Assembly: GCA_022729855.1 (NCBI GenBank)
Contig: DZBG01000013.1
Span: 1 to 38,650 of the forward strand
DNA length: 38,650 nucleotides
DNA from: Bdellovibrio sp.
GTDB taxonomy: Bacteria; Bdellovibrionota; Bacteriovoracia; Bacteriovoracales; Bacteriovoracaceae
Direction of reading: 5' to 3'
Part shown: piece by piece, positions 26,482 to 34,195 of the stretch
Layout of the letters: every line of letters begins with the position of its first letter
Position numbering within the stretch: position 1 is the first letter of the stretch
Made by a program: the position numbers and the translations under genes
The notes under the pieces: model-generated
What the model saw: only the letters and a program-made list of their open reading frames with translations
What the model was told of the DNA's origin: nothing
Databases searched by the model: none

Positions 26482-27723
26482 ATGAAGTATCTATTAAGTA
26501 TTCTTATGACTTTCTCTCTCGCTTATGCGGTAGAGAAGGTTGATGCAAATAATCTTGAACAATTGGTGAATGATAATCCTAATGTTCAGTCTTATCTTGA
26601 AAGACTCAAGAGTGCTGAACAATTAAAGGGACGTCTCACAAGATCATTTCTGCCTAAGGTGACTTTGTCTTATGGACATGAAAAATTCACAACTGGACCT
26701 TATTATAACACCAATCAACCATATGGTGGAGTTGAGGCCAGTTTGAATGTTTTTCATTCAGGGAAAGACAAAATAGAGAATGATAAACGTGAACGCGAAG
26801 CAGAGATTGCAAAGATTGATTCAGAAATGACAAAATCCTTAGTCCTTGCTGAACTTCGCAAATCGCTTTCTCATTATGCTTATCTTGAAGAAATTTGTTT
26901 AATAACAAAAGATGCTATTAAGCAAAATAATGTGAATTTAAAACGAGCTCAAAAAAGAATTCAAGCAGGTCTGGCCACAAGAACAGACCTTCTGGATTTT
27001 AAGCAACAGGAAGTTCAGTTAAGTCAGGAACTTGCTACTTTAGAATTTGAATTAGGAGTGACACAGAGACTAGTTAATACATTATTGGGATCTGATCCTA
27101 AGTCTGATTTAATCATCTCGTTTATGAATGCTCACCCTCAACATTCAGATGAAGAGTCACTCCATCTAAATGGAAAATCTCTTATTACTAAGCGTGCAGA
27201 ACTTACTCAAGAAGTGGCCAAGCTTGATTTAAAACAAAATGAAAGATGGTGGGCACCAAGTTTAGATGTCTATGCTTATGCACTGAGGTTTACTCAAAAA
27301 GAAAGAGAATACACCTCTACAGGCCAAAGAAATGATGTGACCCTGGGTTTTAAGTTTACCTTTCCCATTTTTGATGGAGGAGAAGGGAGAACTGTGGCCA
27401 AGTCATCTCTGGCCCTGGCCCGTGCTCAAGAAGGTCTTGTTCGTTCAAAAAATTTGGAGATTCAAAGAAATACTCAGGATGCACTTAAACGACTAGAGCT
27501 GGCCCATAATCTTATTCATGGATCTGAGGAGAATGCAAAGCTCATGTCAGAGTATCGTGCTGGGATTCTCACAGAGTACTCAAAAGGTGTTAAAAACTCA
27601 CCAGATGTTCTTCAGGCCTCTCAGCGTTGGATTCAGGCCCAGACTCGCTATGCAGAGGTTAAGAAGAACTATCAGTTTGCAAAAGTGGATGCAGTCTATC
27701 TTTCAAGTCTTCAAGGAAAATAG
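26482..27723 (+). CDS. TolC/CusC-family outer-membrane efflux channel
   Basis: A 413-aa outer-membrane factor that would form the exit duct of the metal pump. The signal peptide is MKYLLSILMTFSLAYA. Two repeated helical units are visible, each with the long amphipathic helices and Ala/Gln/Leu heptads of the OEP family (for example QAGLATRTDLLDFKQQEV and YSKGVKNSPDVLQASQRW), and beta segments such as VTLGFKFTFPIFDGG. No lipobox cysteine is seen, unlike CusC. GAGGG precedes the ATG. It ends the efflux operon at a terminator. Confidence 0.85.
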   Translation: MKYLLSILMTFSLAYAVEKVDANNLEQLVNDNPNVQSYLERLKSAEQLKGRLTRSFLPKVTLSYGHEKFTTGPYYNTNQPYGGVEASLNVFHSGKDKIENDKREREAEIAKIDSEMTKSLVLAELRKSLSHYAYLEEICLITKDAIKQNNVNLKRAQKRIQAGLATRTDLLDFKQQEVQLSQELATLEFELGVTQRLVNTLLGSDPKSDLIISFMNAHPQHSDEESLHLNGKSLITKRAELTQEVAKLDLKQNERWWAPSLDVYAYALRFTQKEREYTSTGQRNDVTLGFKFTFPIFDGGEGRTVAKSSLALARAQEGLVRSKNLEIQRNTQDALKRLELAHNLIHGSEENAKLMSEYRAGILTEYSKGVKNSPDVLQASQRWIQAQTRYAEVKKNYQFAKVDAVYLSSLQGK

Positions 27724-27730
27724 TTTATTA

Positions 27731-27766
27731 AAAAGATCAGCTCTCCCTATGGGGGACTGATCTTTT
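27731..27766 (+). terminator. Intrinsic terminator ending the efflux operon
   Basis: AAAAGATCAG (27731-27740) pairs perfectly with CTGATCTTTT (27757-27766), with an inner CTCCC/GGGGG stem and a TAT loop. It starts seven bases after the channel gene's stop. It lies between the pump genes and the two-component genes, so these probably have separate promoters. Confidence 0.85.
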
Positions 27767-27844
27767 CCATCCTCGTTCCATAATATTTTGGCATTCTTAT
27801 GAAAGGATTTAGACTTTTTCACGGTTTAGCCGAAAAGTAGACTT

Positions 27845-28516
27845 ATGAACTCGATATTATTAGTGGAAGACGATCCTATTCTTGGTGAGGGCTTGGTTCT
27901 TAGCTTACAGCTTGAGGGCCATAATGTGGATTGGGCCAAATCAATTTCATCAGGACATGAGAAATGGAGTTCAAAACAATTTGATCTCGTTCTTTTAGAT
28001 ATGGGTCTACCAGATGGAATAGGTCTTGATCTGTGCCGTCTCATTAGAAAAAAAGATCAGAAGCTTGCTATTATTTTTCTCACTGCTAAAAATGATGAGC
28101 AAACTATTGTTGAATCTCTCAATGAAGGGGCCAATGATTTTATTAAAAAACCCTTCTCTCACCGTGAACTTATGGCGCGAATTAGAGCGGCCCTAAGGAT
28201 TAGTATTGCCACTCCTAAGCTTCTTAAATTTGGTGAGCTCGCGATTAATATTGATAAGCGTGAAGTGACTTTTCAGGAAGATAATATTGGACTCAATCGA
28301 AGACAATTTGATCTTCTGGCCTATTTTATGAAAAGACAGGGTGAGATCATTACCCGTGATCAATTGATTGAGCATCTCGGACAAGAGAATGAAATTTATG
28401 ATCGCACCATTGACTCTCACTTAAGTCAGTTAAGAAAAATTTTTAGAACCCATAAAATAAATAGCATTCAAATTAGTCCCGTTTACGGAGTAGGGTATCG
28501 ACTTGAAATTGTCTAA
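27845..28516 (+). CDS. OmpR/CusR-type response regulator
   Basis: 223 aa. The receiver domain has the acidic pair in LLVEDD, phospho-acceptor D52 (LVLLDMGLPDG) and Lys in IKKPF. The C-terminal winged helix (about 125-223) ends in GVGYRLE, typical of OmpR/PhoB regulators. It lies just downstream of the metal pump and overlaps the kinase gene by 14 bases, so it probably controls the efflux operon (inference by context, as for CusRS). No direct-repeat operator was identified. Confidence 0.9.
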   Translation: MNSILLVEDDPILGEGLVLSLQLEGHNVDWAKSISSGHEKWSSKQFDLVLLDMGLPDGIGLDLCRLIRKKDQKLAIIFLTAKNDEQTIVESLNEGANDFIKKPFSHRELMARIRAALRISIATPKLLKFGELAINIDKREVTFQEDNIGLNRRQFDLLAYFMKRQGEIITRDQLIEHLGQENEIYDRTIDSHLSQLRKIFRTHKINSIQISPVYGVGYRLEIV

Positions 28517-29891
28517 GATAATTCCTCTTTATACACGTTGGTTTATGCTTAGTGCGGCCCTCACCTTAGGGACAGTCCTTATCGGGTTTTATGTGACTCA
28601 TAAGCTGACTGAGGATGATCGAAATAAAGCGATGGGATCTCCTGCAAGAACTTTTCATCAACTCGTCTTGGATTTTTCAGTGAAAGGAAATATGTCCTTA
28701 GATGAGGCCTACCAATTAGTGGATAAGGCCTACGGCGAGAAGTTCCCTTTCACACGTATTCTGATTGATCCCAAAATAACTAAAATTAATAAAGATGATC
28801 CAGTCTTTGAACGCTATAAACTACCCGATGGGCGAGAGATTGTTTTTTATAAAGATCATATGATGAGACACGAAAATCGTGGACCGCCAGCGGGTGGACA
28901 TCATCATCGTAAACATGGCTTTGGCCCTCCTCCACCTCCAAGAGGTGAGACAGGGCCATTTAGACGTGGTTCATTTTATATCAGTATTATTACTATGCTT
29001 TGCTCTATTGTGGCAGGAGTTGGTTTCTCGGTGATGTTTATTGGTCTCTATTTGAGAAAAAAATCTAAACAAGCAGAGAAAATTATCTCTCGTTTAAAAT
29101 CAGGAGACTTAAAGGCGAGATTTGATCTCGGTAAAAGTGATGAAGCCAGTCTTCTGATGATTAAGTTTAATGAGATGGCCGACGCCATTGAGGGACTTGT
29201 TGAAAATCTTCGTGAAACTGAACTTGCACGAAAAACTCTTCTTCAAGAACTAGCTCATGATCTAAGAACACCTGTTGCCTCTCTTAAAAATTTACAAGAA
29301 ATGCTCATAGAGAAGGGTGATCTTTTAACCGCAGACAAGAAAAAACATGTTCAAGAAATGGCCTTGGGTGAGGTGATCTATTTTGAACGATTGGTAGAGG
29401 ACTTATTATTCTTATCTGGCGTGAATGATCCTAAGTATGATCAGTCATTTACTGATGTAGACTTAAAATCTCTTGTTTCACAAGAAATTGAACTTGTGGA
29501 ATCTGGAGAGATAGATGTTCTCTTTGAAGCGGATGAAAATATGACGATTAAAGGGAATGAACACCTTGTGCGCAGGCTTATTAAAAATGTTTTTTCAAAT
29601 GCTCACCGCTTCTCTCAAAAGAAAATGACGGTGTCATTAAAATCAGCTGAAAATGCAGTGATTCTCTCCGTTTTGGATGATGGGCCAGGCATGAGTGAGG
29701 ATTTGATTCGCACGTTTGGGGCCAAAAAATTCTCTCGAAATATTGATCACTCAAATAAGGACTATATATCTATAGGACTTGGCTCAGTGATTATGAAAAA
29801 AATCATGACTTTGCATGAAGGAGAAATGGAAGTGATAAGTCACCAAAATCCTTCAGGTTTAGAAGTTCTCTTTAAATTCAAACTTAACTAA
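28503..29891 (+). CDS. Sensor histidine kinase with His-rich periplasmic loop
   Basis: Starts at TTG 28503, with TAGGG seven bases upstream; the next ATG would cut into the first membrane helix. Membrane segments are at about 12-33 and 157-184. The periplasmic loop between them carries a His/Pro-rich stretch (H119, H123, HHH at 133-135, H138, then PPPPP). A HAMP domain precedes the H-box with H252 (ELAHDLRTP). An N-box (NVFSNAHRF) and G-boxes (DDGPGM, GLGSVIM) complete a HisKA-type kinase. The G2 box is weaker than the usual GxGLGL. Metal sensing is inferred from the loop and from the adjacent pump. Confidence 0.88.
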   Translation: MKLSKIIPLYTRWFMLSAALTLGTVLIGFYVTHKLTEDDRNKAMGSPARTFHQLVLDFSVKGNMSLDEAYQLVDKAYGEKFPFTRILIDPKITKINKDDPVFERYKLPDGREIVFYKDHMMRHENRGPPAGGHHHRKHGFGPPPPPRGETGPFRRGSFYISIITMLCSIVAGVGFSVMFIGLYLRKKSKQAEKIISRLKSGDLKARFDLGKSDEASLLMIKFNEMADAIEGLVENLRETELARKTLLQELAHDLRTPVASLKNLQEMLIEKGDLLTADKKKHVQEMALGEVIYFERLVEDLLFLSGVNDPKYDQSFTDVDLKSLVSQEIELVESGEIDVLFEADENMTIKGNEHLVRRLIKNVFSNAHRFSQKKMTVSLKSAENAVILSVLDDGPGMSEDLIRTFGAKKFSRNIDHSNKDYISIGLGSVIMKKIMTLHEGEMEVISHQNPSGLEVLFKFKLN

Positions 29892-30008
29892 TTTTCTTTC
29901 CATCATTATTTCATCATTTTTTGTCATAATAGTTCTATGGGGAATTCGAGGGGATTCTTTTGTGAAATTCTACAGGGGGAAAGGGATCTCAACCTTTCTT
30001 AGGGTTTC

Positions 30009-30054
30009 GAAACTGAGTGGTGAAGAGGAACTTTACCACTCTAGTTTCTTTTTT
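30009..30054 (+). terminator. Intrinsic terminator overlapping the 3' end of the HAD gene
   Basis: GAAACTGAGTGGT (30009-30021) pairs with ACCACTCTAGTTTC (30035-30048) with a single-base bulge, followed by six Ts on the plus strand. The right arm and T run encode the last codons of the minus-strand HAD gene. It most likely stops read-through from the two-component operon. Confidence 0.75.
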
Positions 30055-30686
30055 AAGTCTTGGTATGAATCTATTGTGAAATCAGCACCTACAGATTTTA
30101 ATTTATCCGAATCAAATGATGTCGTCAGTCCTACCACAAAAAATCCAGCGGTCTTAGCAGCTTTGATCCCACTGGGTGAGTCTTCAATGACAAAAGTCTC
30201 TGTCGTCTTTGCCTGCATGAGTTCTTTCATTTTGAGGTAAGGCATTGGGTCTGGTTTATGTTTTGTCACAGCATCAGCATTTACAAGATGATCAATAAGG
30301 CTATTCACTCCTAGAAAATCAAAAGCAATGGATTGATAAAAAGTATCTGAAGAAGTCACCACTCCAGTGACGATTCCTTTATTCTTGGCCTCTGTCACAA
30401 ACTCCACAGAACCAGTGACAGGTTTAAGCTCACTGGTGAGTGTTTGATAAACTTCTTTTTTGAGATTGTTCAAGGTGAGAATATCTTCTTTGATTTCTGG
30501 ATGAGAAAGTTTGATCTCTTCCCAAAAAACTTGATCTGTACGTCCAGTATAGGAATCAATAAATTCAAGGGTGAGATTTATCCCAAGAGGAGCCAGAGTT
30601 TTTTGCTTAGCCACTGCATGAAGGTGTTCTGAAAAAATCAGAACACCATCAAGATCAAAAATGATATTTTTTGGGATAGGAAACAT
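30033..30686 (-). CDS. HAD-superfamily phosphatase/phosphoglucomutase-like
   Basis: 217 aa. HAD motif I is FDLDGVL (nucleophile D11, acid/base D13), motif II is in VTSSD, the motif III Lys is in KHKPDPMPYL, and motif IV is IEDSPSGIKAA. A helical cap sits between motifs I and II (about 17-80), as in beta-phosphoglucomutase and phosphoglycolate phosphatases. The substrate cannot be named. The ATG shares one base with the tex stop (TAATG), so it is the second gene of a tex-HAD unit. Confidence 0.85.
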   Translation of the reverse strand: MFPIPKNIIFDLDGVLIFSEHLHAVAKQKTLAPLGINLTLEFIDSYTGRTDQVFWEEIKLSHPEIKEDILTLNNLKKEVYQTLTSELKPVTGSVEFVTEAKNKGIVTGVVTSSDTFYQSIAFDFLGVNSLIDHLVNADAVTKHKPDPMPYLKMKELMQAKTTETFVIEDSPSGIKAAKTAGFFVVGLTTSFDSDKLKSVGADFTIDSYQDLKKKLEW

Positions 30687-33025
30687 TATTTAAGTTTTAT
30701 GTCTTTCAGTCCAGCAAATGGATTATTCTTAAATTGGTTTTGCGGCATTTGTGGCTGTCCACCAGACTGAGGACGTGGACGTCCTGGGCCTTGAGTTTTT
30801 ACACCTGTGATACCTTCGCCTTTAGAATCTGACTTACAAGAAAGAGACATCCTCTTGCGGTCCATATCAATCCCTAAAACTTTTACTTTAAGCTCTTGGC
30901 CTACTTTAAGAACATCCATAGCATTTTCAACAAATGAATCACTCATCTCTGAAATATGTAAAAGACCATTCTCTTTAATCCCGATATCAACGAAGGCCCC
31001 AAACATCGTAATATTTGTCACGACTCCGTTATACCACTGATCAATTTTAATATCTTTAAGATCTGTGATGCCCTTAGTGAACTCAACTGACTTAAAGGCA
31101 GTACGTGGATCTTGAGTAGGTGCTTTAAGACATTTAATAATATCTGTGAGTGTCATCTCTCCAATTTCTGCTTTGAGAGCTTTATCGTTTGCAAGTTCAT
31201 TTTGTAGATCTGCATCTGATAAGAGATTGGCCACATCACGATTCTTTGCCTTCGCCCATGTTTCTAGAGTCGCATAGCGCTCAGGGTGAATGAATGTTCC
31301 ATCAAGTGGATGAGCAGCATTATAGATTCTTAAAAATCCTGCGGATTGCTCAAAAATTTTCTGAGAAAAACGAGGAACTTTTAAAAGCTCAGCGCGGTTT
31401 TTAAAGCCGCCAGTTGTCTCACGAAACTTTACTACGTTTTGGGCCACAGTTGGGCCAATGCCTGATACATATGAAAGGAGAGGTGCAGAAGCAGTATTTA
31501 AATCAACTCCTACAAAGTTCACACACGATTCAACCACTGCTTCAAGATTATGCTTAAGTTGGATTTGATTCACATCATGCTGATATTGACCTACTCCAAT
31601 TGATTTTGGATCGATTTTTACCAGTTCTGCGAGAGGATCTTGGAAACGTCTGGCAATTGAGATTGCCCCACGAACAGTCACATCTTTTTCTGGAAATTCT
31701 TGGCGAGCAATATCTGAAGCTGAGTAAATAGAAGCTCCGGCCTCAGAGATCATTGTGGCCTTAACTTTTCCATCTTTTACTTGCTGTATATAAGTTTCAA
31801 CAAATTCTAAAGTCTCACGTCCATAAGTTCCGTTTCCGATGGCCACATATTCAATATTGAACATATCAATCATCTTAGTCAGAATTTGGGCTGAACCAAC
31901 AAGATCATTTTTTGGAGGGAATGGGTAGACCACATGATCACCCATGAATTTTCCAGTGTGATCGACGATCACAACCTTACATCCTGTTCTTACTCCTGGG
32001 TCAATACCAAGGACGGCCTTCGATCCGAGATAAGGTTGAAGAAGAAGATTTTTTAGATTGATTCCAAAAACTGAAATTGCGGCAGTGTCTGCAATCTTTT
32101 TGAGATCATTTTTCACTTCAAGATCAAGTGAGGGCTGAATATGATTATTATAAGCTTTCTCAGCACATTTTTTAAGAACGTCATAATTGGCAAGGGATCC
32201 TTTCTTAGGAAAGAAATCTTCCTCAATCATTGTTGTTCCAATCTCTGGAGCAATCTCAGAATCTACTTTAAGGACTTTCTCATTCATTCCACGTCTCATG
32301 GCCATATAGCGGTGAGAAGATTTTGGATCTTTAATTTTTGAAAGTGGTTCAGAGAATTCAAAGAAGTCTTTATATTTAAGATAATCAGTAATTTTATCTG
32401 CATCTTTGCGGATACCAGATTTGATTACACCTGAAGACCAAAACGTTTGACGGATTTTTTCTTTAAGCTCGAGGTTATGAGAAAAAGTTTCGATAAGGAT
32501 ATCACAAGCTCCGGCCACGGCTTCGTTAATATCTTTAACTTTACCTTCGCTTCCGTTGACAAATTTTTCAACGATTTCAGCTTGAATATCTTTAAGGGCC
32601 TTGGTGCCTTTGAGGATCATATCAGAAAGTGGCTCAAGTCCATTTTCCTTAGCAATCATCGCTTTAGTTTTCTTTTTAGATTTATAAGGAGCGTAGATAT
32701 CTTCAAGTTGATTGAGTGTCGTCGCCGCTTTAATTTGGCGCTCAAGCTCAGGTGTAAGAGCTTCCATCTTTTTGATGGCCTCAAGAACATAAGCACGTCT
32801 TTTTTCAGTTTCTACATAATCATTATATGAATCTTGGATATCACGAATCTGAACTTCATCTAGTCCACCTGTGGCTTCTTTACGGTATCTTGAAATGAAG
32901 GGGATAGTTGATTCATCTTCAAAAAGAAGTTTGCAAACACTCATGACTGAGGCGGCTGCAATACCAAGTTTTTTAGTGACAAAAATCAAAGCTTTTGGGT
33001 CTAAAGTAATAGCTGCCATAGGCAA
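30686..33025 (-). CDS. tex: Tex-family RNA-binding protein
   Basis: Conserved nucleic-acid-binding protein of the Spt6-like Tex family, associated with transcription. Domains in order are the N-terminal Tex helical region with RYRKEATGGLDE (about 45-57), a YqgF/RNase H-like domain starting near GIDPGVRTGCK (about 345), helix-hairpin-helix segments with LSYVSGIGP, and a C-terminal S1 domain (about 655-725, MFGAFVDIG). A Gly/Pro/Gln tail follows. The length of 779 aa is normal. The TTG at 33025 lies five bases behind AGGAG; an ATG two codons further in is an alternative start. Confidence 0.95.
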   Translation of the reverse strand: MPMAAITLDPKALIFVTKKLGIAAASVMSVCKLLFEDESTIPFISRYRKEATGGLDEVQIRDIQDSYNDYVETEKRRAYVLEAIKKMEALTPELERQIKAATTLNQLEDIYAPYKSKKKTKAMIAKENGLEPLSDMILKGTKALKDIQAEIVEKFVNGSEGKVKDINEAVAGACDILIETFSHNLELKEKIRQTFWSSGVIKSGIRKDADKITDYLKYKDFFEFSEPLSKIKDPKSSHRYMAMRRGMNEKVLKVDSEIAPEIGTTMIEEDFFPKKGSLANYDVLKKCAEKAYNNHIQPSLDLEVKNDLKKIADTAAISVFGINLKNLLLQPYLGSKAVLGIDPGVRTGCKVVIVDHTGKFMGDHVVYPFPPKNDLVGSAQILTKMIDMFNIEYVAIGNGTYGRETLEFVETYIQQVKDGKVKATMISEAGASIYSASDIARQEFPEKDVTVRGAISIARRFQDPLAELVKIDPKSIGVGQYQHDVNQIQLKHNLEAVVESCVNFVGVDLNTASAPLLSYVSGIGPTVAQNVVKFRETTGGFKNRAELLKVPRFSQKIFEQSAGFLRIYNAAHPLDGTFIHPERYATLETWAKAKNRDVANLLSDADLQNELANDKALKAEIGEMTLTDIIKCLKAPTQDPRTAFKSVEFTKGITDLKDIKIDQWYNGVVTNITMFGAFVDIGIKENGLLHISEMSDSFVENAMDVLKVGQELKVKVLGIDMDRKRMSLSCKSDSKGEGITGVKTQGPGRPRPQSGGQPQMPQNQFKNNPFAGLKDIKLK

Positions 33026-33061
33026 TCATGCTCCTGATAAGATAGAGAAAAAGGAATAAAA

Positions 33062-33091
33062 AGCATAGGCCGTGGCCCTTGGAAATGGCAA
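33062..33091 (-). promoter_or_regulatory. Candidate promoter for tex
   Basis: On the minus strand TTGCCA (33091-33086), an 18-base spacer and TATGCT (33067-33062) match a sigma-70 promoter moderately well. They lie about 40 bases upstream of the tex start. Confidence 0.45.
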
Positions 33092-33137
33092 GCCAATGTG
33101 AGAAAATGAGAGTGATTTAAACATAAAGGGTTGAGTT

Positions 33138-34142
33138 TTGAGCTCATATTTAGTGATTGGTGCGGGTCTGGCCGCAGAAAATTTTATTTTTGCACTTGCA
33201 GGTGCAAAATCAGGTAGACACTCTGTTATTCAGTTAGCCGATGATGTGTTTTATCCTGCATGCTCCCTTCGCTCCACTGCTGTAGTCGCTGCGCGTGGAG
33301 TGAGTCTAGGCCATTCGGAATTAGGGGATACTCTTTTTCAGGGGTACCAGCGGTTTCAAAAACATGTTCTTGAAGACAATCCTCAAGGTGTTTTTGTTGG
33401 TGAGCAGTGGAGTGGAGTGAGTCGTAAAATTCCTGAATTTAAAAAAAGATATCCTCAGAATCTCACTCAAAATGAAATCCCTTCTCTTGGAATTGAACTT
33501 GCCACTGAGCTTTGTCTCTCCTCTGAGCCTTGTTATATCATTGATCCTGCTCTTTATCTTGGATGGTTAAAAGATCAATCGGTGAGTCTGCCCATCGAGC
33601 GTTATAAGGACATTGTGATCAATATCCAGAGGGAAAACGAGCTTTGGGTAGCGACATCTCTATCTGGAAAAATATTTAAAGCTGAAAATTTATTTTTAGG
33701 CCTTGGAAGTTACCAGCGTTTCTGGAAAGAATTCTTACCAGTCGTCTCCAAACCTGTTCATGGAAGTTATCTTGTTTACGAGAATATTTCTTGGGGAGTG
33801 AAATCATTTTCACTTACTTTAAATGGTCATAATTTAATTTATCGTTCTTACTCAAATGAATTGGTGATCGGGTCAACAAGTGAAGAGGGAGGCCATTTTA
33901 TGGCATCTGAATCAGAGCTTAGAGAAATTGATCAAGATCTTCGCACAATGCTTGTGAATAAAAGCTGGCCCAGTTTTGAGAAGGCCAAAATCCTCACTGG
34001 AATCAGGGAGAAAGGTAAGGGGCGAAGACCTTATCTAGAATCAAAAGATAGGTTTGTGGCCGTTGGGGGGCTTTATAAAAATGGCTTCTCATTAGCGCTT
34101 TATCTAGCAGAAATTGCAAGGGCTCACCTAAAAGAAGACTGA
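33138..34142 (+). CDS. FAD-dependent oxidoreductase, DAO family
   Basis: 334 aa. The N-terminal FAD-binding motif is VIGAGLAAEN, and a C-terminal DAO-type ending GGLYKNGFSLALYLAE is where such enzymes bind the flavin again. Members include glycine oxidase (ThiO), D-amino-acid oxidases and the oxidase part of MnmC. No thiamine or tRNA-modification gene is near, so the substrate is open. It is on the short side. It starts at TTG 33138 with AAAGGG seven bases upstream. It is divergent from tex and followed by the L,D-transpeptidase-like gene after about 50 bases. Confidence 0.7.
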   Translation: MSSYLVIGAGLAAENFIFALAGAKSGRHSVIQLADDVFYPACSLRSTAVVAARGVSLGHSELGDTLFQGYQRFQKHVLEDNPQGVFVGEQWSGVSRKIPEFKKRYPQNLTQNEIPSLGIELATELCLSSEPCYIIDPALYLGWLKDQSVSLPIERYKDIVINIQRENELWVATSLSGKIFKAENLFLGLGSYQRFWKEFLPVVSKPVHGSYLVYENISWGVKSFSLTLNGHNLIYRSYSNELVIGSTSEEGGHFMASESELREIDQDLRTMLVNKSWPSFEKAKILTGIREKGKGRRPYLESKDRFVAVGGLYKNGFSLALYLAEIARAHLKED

Positions 34143-34195
34143 ACTAGTCCAGAAAAAACTCATGTGATCTTTATCTGAATCCGATAGGATTTTTG

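Noticed and set aside
29962-30240. A 92-aa plus-strand ORF spanning the terminator at 30009-30054
   Set aside because: Most of it is antisense to the HAD gene, it contains a terminator near its start, and its product resembles nothing known. The region is better seen as 3' end plus possible small RNA.
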